A stretch of 64,000 bases of DNA from Acanthosepion lycidas (Eukaryota > Mollusca > Cephalopoda > Sepiida > Sepiidae): contig OZ010611.1 in NCBI GenBank assembly GCA_963932145.1, forward strand, positions 56,863,292 through 56,927,291, read 5' to 3'. The stretch's first letter is position 1; each line of letters opens with the position of its first letter. Shown here piece by piece: positions 26,824 through 39,800 of this stretch. The notes under the pieces were generated by a model, which saw only the letters and a program-made list of their open reading frames with translations, did no database searches and had not been told where the DNA came from. The translations under genes were made by a program, and so were the position numbers.

Positions 26824-29814
26824 TAAATCTGGATTGAAATTATTTTTCATTCTAATTCATAGAAATGGAGTAGCGTGCATTGGTTTCGTCTCATACAACT
26901 GAGAGTTAGTAGAAAAATTTGTGGGCACAAAATGGGTGATCAGTGTCTTATTCTTTTCTGTTTGAGCCTTGTCTAGCTTTTTCATCTACTTTTAACATTA
27001 TGTAGAGGCAAGGCCCCCCTCTAAATCTGGATTGAAATTATTTTTCATTCTCATTCATAGAAATGGTGTAGCGTGCAATGGTGTCATCTCATACAACTGT
27101 GAGTTAGTAGAAAAAATTGTGGTCCCAAAATGGGTGATCAGTGTCTTTTTCTCTTCTGTTTGTGCCTTGTCTTTACCTTTTTCTTCTATATTTAACATTA
27201 TGTAGAGGCAAGGCCCCCCTCTAAATCTGGATTGAATTAATTTTTCATTCTAATTCATAGAAATGGAGTAGCATGCAATGGTGTCGTCTCATACAACTGT
27301 GAGTTAGTAGAAAAATTTGTGGGCACAAAATGGGTGATCAGTGTCTTATTCTCTTCTGTTTGAGCCTTGTCTAGCTTTTTCATCTACTTTTAACATTATG
27401 TAGAGGCAAGGCCCCCCTCTAAATCTGGATTGAAATTATTTTTCATTCTCATTCATAGAAATGGTGTAGCGTGCAATGGTGTCATCTCATACAACTGTGA
27501 GTTAGTAGAAAAATTTGTGGGCACGAAATGGGTGATCAGAGACTTATTGTCTTCTGTTTGAGCCTTGTCTTTACCTTTTTCTTCTATATTTAACATTATG
27601 TAGAGGCAAGGCCCCCCTCTAAATCTGGATTGAAATTATTTTTCATTCTAATTCATAGAAATGGAGTAGCGTGCAATGGTTTCGTCTCATACATCTGTGA
27701 GTTAGTAGAAAAAATTGTGGTCACAAAATGGGTGATCAGTGTCTTTTTCTCTTCTGTTTGTGCCTTGTCTTTAACCTTTTCTTCAATATTTAACATTATG
27801 TAGAGGCAAGGCCCCCCTCTAAATCTGGATTGAAATTATTTTTCATTCTCATTCATAGAAATGGAGTAGCGTGCAATGGTGTCGTCTCATACAACTGTGA
27901 GTTAGTAGAAAAATTTGTGGGCACAAAATGGGTGATCAGTGTCTTATTCTCTTCTGTTTGAGCCTTGTCTTTAGCTTTTTTCTCTATATTTAACATAATG
28001 TAGAGGCAAGGCCCCCCTCTAAATCTGGATTGAAATTATTTTTCATTCTAATTCATAGAAATGGTGTAGCGTGCAATGGTTTCGTCTCATACAACTGTGA
28101 GTTAGTACAAAAATTTGTGGGCACAAAATGGGTGATCAATGTCTTATTCTCTTCTGTTTGTGCCTTGTCTTTACCTTTTTCTTCTATATTTAACATTATG
28201 TAGAGGCAAGGCCCCCCTCTAAATCTGGATTGAATTTATTTTTCATTCTAATTCATAGAAATGGAGTAGCATGCAATGGTGTCGTCTCATACAACTGTGA
28301 GTTAGTAGAAAAATTTGTGGGCACAAAATGGGTGATCAGTGTCTTATTCTCTTCTGTTTGTGCCTTGTCTTTAACTTTTTCTTCTATATTTAACATTATG
28401 TAGAGGCAAGGCCCCCCTCTGAATCTGGATTGAATTTATTTTTCTTTCTGATTCATAGAAATGGAGTAGCATGCAATGGTGTCATCTCATACACCTGTGA
28501 GTTAGTAGAAAAATTTGTGGGCACAAAATGGGTGATCAGTGTCTTATTCTCTTCTGTTTGAGCCTTGTCTAGCTTTTTCATCTACTTTTAACATTATGTA
28601 GAGGCAAGGCCCCCCTATAAATCTGGATTGAAATTATTTTTCATTCTCATTCATAGAAATGGTGTAGCGTGCAATGGTGTCATCTCATACAACTGTGAGT
28701 TAGTACAAAAATTTGTGGGCACGAAATGGGTGATCAGAGACTTATTCTCTTCTGTTTGAGCCTTGTTTTTAACCTTTTCTTCTATATTTAACATTATGTA
28801 GAGGCAAGGCCCCCCTCTGAATCTGGATTGAATTTATTTTTCATTCTAATTCATAGAAATGGAGTAGCGTGCAATGGTTTCGTCTCATACATCTGTGAGT
28901 TAGTAGAAAAAATTGTGGTCACAAAATGGGTGATCAGTGTCTTATTCTCTTCTGTTTGAGCCTTGTCTTTAGCTTTTTCCTCTATATTTAACATTATGTA
29001 GAGGCAAGACCCCCCTCTAAATCTGGATTGAAATTATTTTTCATTCTAATTCATAGAAATGGAGTAGTGTGCAATGGTTTCGTCTCATACAACTGTGAGT
29101 TAGTAGAAAAATTTGTGGGCACAAAATGGGTGATCAATGTCTTATTCTCTTCTGTTTGTGCCTTGTCTTTACCTTTTTCTTCTATATTTAACATTATGTA
29201 GAGGCAAGGCCCCCCTCTAAATCTGGATTGAATTTATTTTTCATTCTAATTCATAGAAATGGAGTAGCATGCAATGGTGTCATCTCATACACCTGTGTGT
29301 TAGTAGAAAAATTTGTGGGCACAAAATGGGTGATCAGTGTCTTATTCTCTTCTGTTTGAGCCTTGTCTAGCTTTTTCATCTACATTTAACATTATGTAGA
29401 GGCAAGGCCCCCCTCTAAATCTGGATTGAAATTATTTTTCATTCTAATTCATAGAAATAGAGTAGCGTGCAATGGTGTCGTCTCATACAACTATGAGTTA
29501 GTAGAAAAATTTGTGGGCACAAAATAGGTGATCAGTGTCTTATTCTCTTCTGTTTGAGCCTTGTCTTTAGCTTTTTCTTCTATATTGAAAATTATGTAGA
29601 GGCAAGGCCCCCCTCTAAATCTGGATTGAAATTATTTTCCTACTAATTCATAGAAATGGAGTAGCGTGCAATGGTGTCGTCTCATACAACTGTGAGTTAG
29701 TAGAAAAATTTGTGGGCACAAAATGGGTGATCAGTGTATTATTCTCTTCTGTTTGAGCCTTGTCTTTATCTTTTTCTTCTATATTTAATATTATGTAGAG
29801 GTAAGGCCCCCCTC
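26824..29814. repeat. 198-bp subfamily region, first occurrence (module J)
   Basis: Four monomers lose two T and read gtctagctttttcatctac (starting at about 26,971, 27,369, 28,567 and 29,365). Three are followed by a unit with attctcattcatag, ggtgtagcg and gtcatctc; in two of these it also has gcacgaaatgg and gatcagagac. A unit with aaaaaattgtggtcac and gtctttttctc comes next or nearby. The end of the region has aaatagagtag, aactatgag, tattgaaaatt and attattttcc. The same set occurs in the same order at about 47.2-50.6 kb. Confidence 0.87.
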
Positions 29815-30064
29815 TAAATCTGGATTGAAATTATTTTTCTTTCTAATTCATAGAAATGGAGTAGCGTGCAATGGTGTCGTCTCCTACAACTGTGAGTTAG
29901 TAGAACAATTTGTGGGCACAAAATGGGTGATCAGTGACTTATTCTCTTCTGTTTGTGCCTTGTCTTTACTTTTTTCTTCGATATTTAACATTATGTAGAG
30001 GCAAGGCCCCCCTCTAAATCTGGATTGAAATTATTTTTCATTCTAATTCATAGAAATGGAGTAG

Positions 30065-30079
30065 CGTGCAATGGTGTCG
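30065..30079. other. CpG pair of the monomer (shown in the reference copy)
   Basis: The consensus has only two CpG dinucleotides, 13 bp apart: in gtagCGtgc (here 30,065-30,066) and in gtgtCGtc (here 30,078-30,079). Across the array these sites often appear as gcatgc, gtgtgc, gtcatc or gttgtc, that is as CpA or TpG. Other changes nearby (gtaacg, tttcg) keep the CpG. The pattern is what deamination of methylated cytosine would give. Methylation itself is not visible in sequence. Confidence 0.85.
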
Positions 30080-30127
30080 TCTCATACAACTGTGAGTTAG
30101 TAGAAAAATTTGTGGGCACAAAATGGG

Positions 30128-30133
30128 TGATCA
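30128..30133. other. Conserved palindrome tgatca, one per monomer
   Basis: The 6-bp palindrome tgatca at monomer positions 129-134 sits in the conserved block gcacaaaatgggtgatcag and is kept in nearly all copies. It is the BclI recognition sequence, so digestion should give a 200-bp ladder. Exceptions seen include ggtgaacag near 1,575, ggtgataag near 37,515, ggttatcag near 39,911, ggtggtcag near 52,896, and gggatttcag near 59,294 and 62,894. A protein-binding role is possible but not shown. Confidence 0.8.
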
Positions 30134-32365
30134 GTGACTTATTCTCTTCTGTTTGTGCCTTGTCTTTAGCTTTTTCTTCTATATTTAACAATATGTAGAG
30201 GCAATGCCCCCCTCTAAATCTGGATTGAAATTTTTTTTCATTCTAATTCATAGAAATGGAGTAGCGTGCAATGGTGTCGTTTCATACAACTGTGAGTTAG
30301 TAGAAAAATTTGTGGGCACAAAATTGGTGATCAGTGTCTTATTCTCTTCTGTTTGTGCCTTGTCTTTATCTTTTTCTTCTATATTTAACATTATGTAGAG
30401 GCAAGGCCCCCCTCTAAATCTGGATTGAAATTATTTTTCATTCTAATTCATAGAAATCGAGTAGCGTGCAATGGTGTCGTCTCATACAACTGTGAGTTAG
30501 TAGAAAAATTAGTGGGCATAAAATAGGTGATCAATGACTTATTCTCTTCTGTTTGTGCCTTGTCTTTAGCTTTTTCTTCTATATTTAACATTATGTAGAG
30601 GCAAGGCCCCCCTCTAAATCTGGATTGAAATTATTTTTCATTCTAATTCATAGAAATGGAGTAGCGTGCAATGGTGTCGTCTCATACAACTGTGAATTAG
30701 TAGAAAAATTTGTGGGCACAAAATGGGTGATCAGTGTCTTATTCTCTTCTGTTTGAGCCGTGTCTTTAGCTTTTTCTTCTATATTTAACATTATGTAGAG
30801 GCAAGGCCCCTCTATAAATCTGGATTGAAATTATTTTTCATTCTAATTCATAGAAATGGAGTAGCGTGCAATGGTGTCGTCTCATACAACTGTGAGTTAG
30901 TAGAAAAATTTGTGGGCACAAAATGGGTGATCATTGACTTATTCTCTTCTGTTTGACCCTTGTCTTTACCTTTTTCTTCTATATTTAACATTATGTAGAG
31001 GTAAGGCCCCCCTCTAAATCTGGATTGAAATTATTTTTCATTCTCATTCATAGAAATGGAGTAGCGTGCAATGGTTTCGTCTCATGCAACTGTGAGTTAG
31101 TAGAAAAATTTGTGGGCACAAAATGGGTGATCAGTGTCTTATTCTCTTCTGTTTGAGCCGTGTCTTTAGCTTTTTCTTCTATATTTAACATTATGTAGAG
31201 GCAAGGCCCCCCTCTAAATCTGGATTGAAATTATTTTTCATTCTAATTCATAGAAATGGAGTAGCGTGCAATGGTTTCGTCTCATCAACTGTGAATTAGT
31301 AGAAAAAAATTGTGGTCACAAAATGGTTGATCAGTGACTTTTTCTCTTCTGTTTGTGCCTTGTCTTTACCTTTTTCTTCTATATTTAACATTATGTTGAG
31401 GCAAGGCCCCCCTCTAAATCTGGATTGAAAGTATTTTTCATTCTAATTCATAGAAATGGAGTAGCGTGTAATGGTGTCGTCTCATACAACTGTGAGTTAG
31501 TAGAAAAATTTGTGGGCACAAAATGTGTGATCAATGTCTTCTTCTCTTCTGTTTGTGCCTTGTCTTTACCTTTTTCTTCTATATTTAACATTATGTAGAG
31601 GCAAGGCCCCCCTCTAAATCTGGATTGAATTTATTTTTCATTCTAATTCATAGAAATGGAGTAGCATGCAATGGTGTCATCTCATACGCCTGTGTGTTAG
31701 TAGAAAAATTTGTGGGCACAAAATGGGTGATCAGTGTCTTATTCTCTTCTGTTTGAGCCTTGTCTAGCTTTTTCATCTACATTTAACATTATGTAGAGGC
31801 AAGGCCCCCCTCTAAATCTGGATTGAAATTATTTTTCATTCTAATTCATAGAAATAGAGTAGCGTGCAATGGTGTCGTCTCATACAACTATGAGTTAGTA
31901 GAAAAATTTGTGGGCACAAAATGGGTGATCAGTGTCTTATTCTCTTCTGTTTGAGCCTTGTCTTTAGCTTTTTCTTCTATATTGAAAATTATGTAGAGGC
32001 AAGGCCACCCTCTAAATCTGGATTGAAATTATTTTCCTTCTAATTCATAGAAATGGAGTAGCGTGCAATGGTGTCGTCTCATACAACTGTGAGTTAGTAG
32101 AAAAAATCGTCGGCACAAAATGGGTGATCAGTGACATATTCTCTTCTTTTTGTGCCTTGTCTTTAGCTTTTTCTTCTATATTTAACATTATATAGAGGCA
32201 AGGCCCCCCTCTAAATCTGGATTGAAATTATTTTCCTTCTAATTCATAGAAATGGAGTAGCGTGCAATGGTGTCGTCTCATACAACTGTGAGTTAGTAGA
32301 AAAATATGTGGGCACAAAATGGGTGATCAGTGTCTTATTCTCTTCTGTTTGAGCCGTGTCTTTAG

Positions 32366-35300
32366 CTTTTTCTTCTATATTTAACATTATGTAGAGGCAA
32401 GGCCCCCCTCTAAATCTGGATTGAAATTATTTTTCATTCTAATTCATAGAAATGGAGTAGCGTGCAATGGTTTCGTCTCATCAACTGTGAATTAGTAGAA
32501 AAAAATTGTGGTCACAAAATGGTTGATCAGTGACTTTTTCTCTTCTGTTTGTGCCTTGTCTTTACCTTTTTCTTCTATATTTAACATTATGTTGAGGCAA
32601 GGCCCCCCTCTAAATCTGGATTGAAATTATTTTTCATTCTAATTCATAGAAATGGAGTAGCATGCAATGGTGTCGTCTCATACAACTGTGAGTTAGTAGA
32701 AAAATTAATGGGCATAAAATAGGTGATCAATAACTTATTCTCTTCTGTTTGTGCCTTGTCTTTAGCTTTTACTTCTATATTTAAAATTAGTTTGAGGCAA
32801 GGCCCCCCTCTAAATCTGGATTGAAATTATTTTTCATTCTAATTCATAGAAATGGAGTAGCATGCAATGGTTTCGTCTCATACAACTGTGAGTTAGTAGA
32901 AAAAAATTGTGGTCACAAAATGGGTGATCAGTGTCTTATTCTCTTCTGTTTGTGCCTTGTCTATAACCTTTCTTCAATATTTAACATTATGTAGAGGCAA
33001 GGCCCCCCTCTAAATCTGGATTGAAATTATTTTTCATTCTAATTCATACAAATGGAGTAGCGTGCAATGGTGTTGTCTCATACAACTGTGAGTTAGTAGA
33101 AAAATTTGTGGGCACAAAATGGGTGATCAATGTCTTATTCTCTTCTGTTTGTGCCTTGTCTTTACCTTTTTCTTCTATATTTAACATTATGTAGAGGCAA
33201 GGCCCCCCTCTAAATCTGGATTGAATTTATTTTTCATTCTAATTCATAGAAATGGAGTAGCATGCAATGGTGTCATCTCATACACCTGTGTGTTAGTAGA
33301 AAAATTTGTGGGCACAAAATGGGTGATCAGTGTCTTATTCTCTTCTGTTTGAGCCTTGTCTAGCTTTTTCATCTACATTTAACATTATGTAGAGGTAAGG
33401 CCCCCCTCTAAATCTGGATTGAAATTATTTTTCATTCTAATTCATAGAAATAGAGTAGCGTGCAATGGTGTCGTCTCATACAACTATGAGTTAGTAGAAA
33501 TATTTGTGGGCACAAAATGGGTGATCAGTGTCTTATTCTCTTCTGTTTGAGCCTTGTCTTTAGTTTTTTCTTCTATATTGAAAATTATGTAGAGGCAAGG
33601 CCCCCCTCTAAATCTGGATTGAAATTATTTTCCTTCTAATTCATAGAAATGGAGTAGCATGCAATGGTGTCGTCTCATACAACTGTGAGTTAGTAGAAAA
33701 ATTTGTGGGCACAAAATGGGTGATCAGTGACTTATTCTCTTCTGTTTGTGCCTTGTCTTTACCTTTTTCTTCTATATTTAACATTATGTAGAGGCAAGGC
33801 CCCCCTCTAAATCTGGATTGAAATTATTTTTCATTCTAATTCATAGAAATGGAGTAGCGTGCAATGGTGTCGTCTCATACAACTGTGAGTTAGTAGAAAA
33901 ATTCGTCGGCACAAAATGGGTGATCAGTGACATATTCTCTTCTTTTTGTGCCTTGTCTTTAGCTTTTTCTTCTATATTTAACATTATATAGAGGCAAGGC
34001 CCCCCTCTAAATCTGGATTGAAATTATTTTTCTTCTAATTCATAGAAATGGAGTAGCGTGCAATGGTGTCGTCTCATACAACTGTGAGTTAGTAGAAAAT
34101 TTGTGGGCACAAAATGGGTGATCAGTGTCTTATTCTCTTCTTTTTGTGCCTTGTCTTTAGCTTTTTCTTCTATATTTAACATTATGTAGAGGCAAGGCCC
34201 CCCTCTAAATCTGGATTGAAATTTTTTTTCATTCTAATTCATAGAAATGGAGTAGCGTGAAATGGTGTCGTCTCATACAAGTGTGAGTTAGTAGAAAAAT
34301 TTGTGGGCACAAAATTGGTGATCAGTGTCTTATTCTCTTCTGTTTGTGCCTTGTCTTTACCTTTTTCTTCTATATTTAACATTATTTAGAGGCAAGGCCC
34401 CCCTCTAAATCTGGAATGAAATTATTTTTCATTCTAATTCATAGAAATGGAGTAGCATGCAATGGTGTCGTCTCATACAACTGTGAGTTAGTAGAAAAAT
34501 TTGTGGGCACAAAATGGGTGATCAGTGTCTTATTCTCTTCTGTTTGTGCCTTGTCTTTACCTTTTTCTTCTATATTTAACATTATGTAGAGGCAAGGCCC
34601 CCCTCTAAATCTGGATTGAAATTATTTTTCATTCTAATTCATAGAAATGGAGTAGCGTGCAATGGTTTCGTCTCATCAACTGTGAATTAGTAGAAAAAAA
34701 TTGTGGTCACAAAATGGGTGATCAGTGACTTTTTCTCTTCTGTTTGTGCCTTGTCTTTACCTTTTTCTTCTATATTTAACATTATGTTGAGGCAAGGCCC
34801 CCCTCTAAATCTGGATTGAAATTATTTTTCATTCTAATTCATAGAAATGGAGTAGCATGCAATGGTGTCGTCTCATACAACTGTGAGTTAGTAGAAAAAT
34901 TAATGGGCATAAAATAGGTGATCAATAACTTATTCTCTTCTGTTTGTGCCTTGTCTTTAGCTTTTACTTCTATATTTAAAATTAGTTTGAGGCAAGGCCC
35001 CCCTCTAAATCTGGATTGAAATTATTTTTCATTCTAATTCATAGAAATGGAGTAGCATGCAATGGTTTCGTCTCATACAACTGTGAGTTAGTAGAAAAAA
35101 ATTGTGGTCACAAAATGGGTGATCAGTGTCTTATTCTCTTCTGTTTGTGCCTTGTCTATAACCTTTCTTCAATATTTAACATTATGTAGAGGCAAGGCCC
35201 CCCTCTAAATCTGGATTGAAATTATTTTTCATTCTAATTCATACAAATGGAGTAGCGTGCAATGGTGTTGTCTCATACAACTGTGAGTTAGTAGAAAAAT

Positions 35301-36800
35301 TTGTGGGCACAAAATGGGTGATCATTGTCTTATTCTCTTCTGTTTGTGCCTTGTCTTTACCTTTTTCTTCTATATTTAACATTATGTAGAGGCAAGGCCC
35401 CCCTCTAAATCTGGATTGAATTTATTTTTCATTCTAATTCATAGAAATGGAGTAGCATGCAATGGTGTCATCTCATACACCTGTGTGTTAGTAGAAAAAT
35501 TTGTGGGCACAAAATGGGTGATCAGTGTCTTATTCTCTTCTGTTTGAGCCTTGTCTAGCTTTTTCATCTACATTTAACATTATGTAGAGGTAAGGCCCCC
35601 CTCTAAATCTGGATTGAAATTATTTTTCATTCTAATTCATAGAAATAGAGTAGCGTGCAATGGTGTCGTCTCATACAACTATGAGTTAGTAGAAATATTT
35701 GTGGGCACAAAATGGGTGATCAGTGTCTTATTCTCTTCTGTTTGAGCCTTGTCTTTAGTTTTTTCTTCTATATTGAAAATTATGTAGAGGCAAGGCCCCC
35801 CTCTAAATCTGGATTGAAATTATTTTCCTTCTAATTCATAGAAATGGAGTAGCATGCAATGGTGTCGTCTCATACAACTGTGAGTTAGTAGAAAAATTTG
35901 TGGGCACAAAATGGGTGATCAGTGACTTATTCTCTTCTGTTTGTGCCTTGTCTTTACCTTTTTCTTCTATATTTAACATTATGTAGAGGCAAGGCCCCCC
36001 TCTAAATCTGGATTGAAATTATTTTTCATTCTAATTCATAGAAATGGAGTAGCGTGCAATGGTGTCGTCTCATACAACTGTGAGTTAGTAGAAAAATTCG
36101 TCGGCACAAAATGGGTGATCAGTGACATATTCTCTTCTTTTTGTGCCTTGTCTTTAGCTTTTTCTTCTATATTTAACATTATATAGAGGCAAGGCCCCCC
36201 TCTAAATCTGGATTGAAATTATTTTTCTTCTAATTCATAGAAATGGAGTAGCGTGCAATGGTGTCGTCTCATACAACTGTGAGTTAGTAGAAAATTTGTG
36301 GGCACAAAATGGGTGATCAGTGTCTTATTCTCTTCTTTTTGTGCCTTGTCTTTAGCTTTTTCTTCTATATTTAACATTATGTAGAGGCAAGGCCCCCCTC
36401 TAAATCTGGATTGAAATTTTTTTTCATTCTAATTCATAGAAATGGAGTAGCGTGAAATGGTGTCGTCTCATACAAGTGTGAGTTAGTAGAAAAATTTGTG
36501 GGCACAAAATTGGTGATCAGTGTCTTATTCTCTTCTGTTTGTGCCTTGTCTTTACCTTTTTCTTCTATATTTAACATTATTTAGAGGCAAGGCCCCCCTC
36601 TAAATCTGGAATGAAATTATTTTTCATTCTAATTCATAGAAATGGAGTAGCATGCAATGGTGTCGTCTCATACAACTGTGAGTTAGTAGAAAAATTTGTG
36701 GGCACAAAATGGGTGATCAGTGTCTTATTCTCTTCTGTTTGTGCCTTGTCTTTACCTTTTTCTTCTATATTTAACATTATGTAGAGGCAAGGCCCCCCTC
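32366..36800. repeat. 2,195-bp eleven-monomer tandem duplication
   Basis: Copy 1 (about 32,366-34,560) and copy 2 (about 34,561-36,755, running on to about 36,850) match at a constant offset of 2,195 bp. Examples of the landmark taaatct are 32,411/34,606 and 34,606/36,801. Both hold tcatcaactgtg, gaaattaatgggc with aataac, aaaattagtttgagg, gtctataacctttc, gtctagctttttcatctac, tattgaaaatt, cgtcggcac with gacatattc, tttttcttctaattc, aaattttttttc with acaagtgtgag, and ctggaatgaaatt. I noticed two differences: ggttgatc/gggtgatc, and gatcaatg/gatcattg. The left limit is gccgtgtctttagc versus gccttgtctttacc. Confidence 0.93.
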
Positions 36801-39800
36801 TAAATCTGGATTGAAATTATTTTTCATTCTAATTCATAGAAATGGAGTAGCGTGCATTGGTGTCGTCTCATACAACTGTGAGTTAGTAGAAAAATTTGTG
36901 GGCACAAAATGGGTGATCAGTGACTTATTCTCTTCTGTTTGAGCCTTGTCTTTAGCTTTTTCTTCTATATTTAACATTATGTACAGGGCAGGCCCCCCTC
37001 TAAATCTGAATTGAAATTATTTTTCATTCTAATTCATAGAAATGGAGTAGCGTGCAATGGTGTCGTCTCATACAACTGTGAGGTAGTAGAAAAATTTGTG
37101 GGCACAAAATGGGTGATCAGTGACTTATTCTCTTCTGTTTGTGCCTTGTCTTTAGCTTTTTCTTCTATATTTAACATTATGTAGAGGCAAGGCCCCCCTC
37201 TAAATCTGGCTTGAAATTATTTTTCATTCTAATTCATAGAAATGGTGTAGCGTGCAATGGTGTCGTCTCATACAACTGTGAGTTAGTAGAAAAATTTCTG
37301 GGCAGAAAATTGGTGATCAGTGTCTTATTCTCTTCTGTTTGTCCCTTGTCTTTAACCTTTTCTTCTATATTTAACATTATGTAGAGGCAAGGCCCCCTGT
37401 AAATCTGGATTGAAATTATTTTTCTTTCTAATTCATAGAAATGGAGTAGCGTGCAATGGTGTCGTCTCATACAACTGTGAATTAGTAGAAAAATTTGTGG
37501 GCACAAAATGGGTGATAAGTGTCTTATTCTCTTCTGTTTGTGCCTTGTCTTTACCTTTTTCTTCTATATTTAACATTATGTAGAGGCAAGGCCCCCCTGT
37601 AAATCTGGATTGAAATTATTTTTCATTCTAATTCATAGAAATGGAGTAGGGTGCAATGGTGTCGTCTCATACAACTGTGAGTTAGTAGAAAAATTTTTTG
37701 GCACAAAATGGGTGATCAATGACTTATTCTGTTCTGTTTGAGCCTTGTCTTTACCTTTTTCTTCTATATTTAACATTATGTAGAGGCAAGGCCCCCCTCT
37801 AAATCTGGATTGAAATTATTTTTCATTCTAATTCATAGAAATGGAGTAACGTGCAATGGTGTCGTCTCATACAACTGTGAGTTAGTAGATAAATTTGTGT
37901 GCACAAAATGGGTGATCAGTGTCTTATTCTCTTCTGTTTGAGCCTTGTCTTTAGCTTTTTCTTCTATATTTAACATTATGTACAGGGCAGGCCCCCCTCT
38001 AAATCTGAATTGAAATTATTTTTCATTCTAATTCATATAAATGGAGTAGCATGCAATGGTGTCGTCTCATACAACTGTGAGTTAGTAGAAAAATTTGTCG
38101 GCACAAAATGGGTGATCATTGACTTCTTCTCTTCTGTTTGTGCCTTGTCTTTAGCTTTTTCTTCTATATTTAACATTATGTAGAGGCAAGGCCCCCCTCT
38201 AAATCTGGATTGAAATTATTTTTCATTCTAATTCATAGAAATAGAGTAGCGTGGAATGGTGTCGTCTCATACAACTGTGAGTTAGTAGAAAAATTTGTGG
38301 GCACAAAATGGGTGATCAGTGTCTTATTCTCTTCTGTTTGTGCCTTGTCTTTAACCTTTTCTTCTATATTTAACATTATGTAGAGGCAAGGCCCCCCTCT
38401 AAATCTGGATTGAAATTATTTTTCATTCTAATTCATAGAAATGGAGTAGCATGCAATGGTGTCGTCTCATACAACTGTGAATTAGTAGAAAAATTTGTGG
38501 GCACAAAATATTTGATCAGTGTCTTATTCTCTTCTGTTTGTGCCTTGTCTTTAGCTTTTTCTTCTATATTTTACATTATGTAGAGGCAAGGCCCCCCTCT
38601 AAATCTGGATTGAAATTATTTTTCATTCTAATTCATAGAAATGGAGTAGCGTGCAATGGTGTCGTCTCATACAACTGTGAGTTAGCAGAAAAATATCTGG
38701 GCACAAAATGGGCGATCAGTGTCTTATTCTCTTCTGTTTTTGCCTTGTCTTTACTTTTTCTTCTATATTTAACATTACGTAGAGGCAATGCCCCCCTCTA
38801 AATCTGGATTGAAATTATTTTTCATTCTAATTCATAGAAATGGAGTAGCATGCAATGGTGTCGTCTCATACAACTGTGTGTTAGTAGAAAAATTTGTGGG
38901 CACAAAATGGGTGATCAGTGTCTTATTCTCTTCTGTTTGTGCCTTGTCTTTAGCTTTTTCTTCTATATTTAACATTATGTAGAGGCAAGGACCCCCTATA
39001 AATCTGGATGGAAATTATTTTTCATTCTAATTCATAGAAATGGAGTAGCATGCAATGGTGTCGTCTCATATAACTGTGAGTTAGTAGCAAAATTTGTGGG
39101 CACAAAATCGATGATCACTGACTTATTCTCTTCTGTTTGTGCCTTGTCTTTAGCTTTTTCTTCTATATTTAACATTATGTAGAGGCAAGGGCCCCCTCTA
39201 AATCTGGATTGAAATTATTTTTCATTCAAATTCATAGAAATGGAGTAGCGTGCAATGGTGTCGTCTCATACAACTGTGAGTTAGTAGAAAAATGTGTGGG
39301 CACAAAATGGGTGATCAGTGTCTTATTCTCTTCTGTTTGTGCCTTGTCTTAACCTTTTTCTTCTATATTTAACATTATGTAGAGGCAAGGCCCCCCTCTA
39401 AATCTGGATTGAAATTATTTTTCATTCTAATTCATAGAAATGGAGTAGCGTGCAATGGTGTCGTCTCATAGAACTGTGAGTTAGTAGATAAATTTGTGGG
39501 CACAAAATGGGTGATCAGTGTCTTATTCTCTTCTGTTTGTGCCTTGTCTTTACCTTTTTCTTCTATATTTAACATTATGTAGAGGCAAGGACCCCCTCAA
39601 AATCTGGATTGAAATTATTTTTCATTCTAATTCATAGAAATGGAGTAACGTGCAATGGTGTCGTCTCATACAACTGTGAGTTAGTAGATAAATTTGTGGG
39701 CATAAAATGGGTGATCAGAGTCTTATTCTCTTCTGTTTGTGCCTTGTCTTTACCTTTTTCTTCTATATTTAACATAATGTAGAGGCAAGGCCCCCCTCTA

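Larger units (their letters stand above)
30000..30199 (+). repeat. Representative near-consensus monomer (200 bp)
   Basis: This copy starts at ggcaaggcc and ends at tatgtaga. It differs from my consensus only at gtgactta (the common alternative to gtgtctta) and near its end, where it has aacaatatg instead of aacattatg. It is a convenient reference for the monomer coordinates used in other entries. Tracts visible in it are T5 at monomer positions 35-39, A5T3 at 105-112 and T5 at 172-176. About 50 bp of pyrimidine-rich sequence follow the conserved tgatca. Confidence 0.95.
29815..32365. repeat. Array segment with consensus-like monomers
   Basis: From 29,815 to about 31,200 the monomers are close to consensus. 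Later units carry gagccgtgtctttagc (about 30,756 and 31,157), the compound change tcatcaactgtgaattag with gaaaaaaattgtggtcac (about 31,283), a gttgagg junction, gtctagctttttcatctac (31,762) and tattgaaaatt with attattttccttc (about 31,980). Several of these sets recur at 32.4-36.8 kb and at 54.8-62.4 kb. Confidence 0.87.

Noticed and set aside
30061-30080. CENP-B box in the CpG-containing part of the monomer
   Set aside because: The expected ttcg core followed by a cggg element is not present. The tttcgtctc variants lack the second half.
30061-30133. RNA polymerase III A/B boxes, as for a tRNA-derived repeat
   Set aside because: tagcgtgcaatgg only loosely resembles an A box. No B box (gttcga-type) follows, and there is no A-rich tail or target-site duplication.
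30180-30199. TATA-like ctatatttaac as a promoter in every monomer
   Set aside because: AT-rich sequence of this kind is expected by chance. Nothing downstream looks like a transcription unit and no terminator or polyadenylation signal is paired with it.
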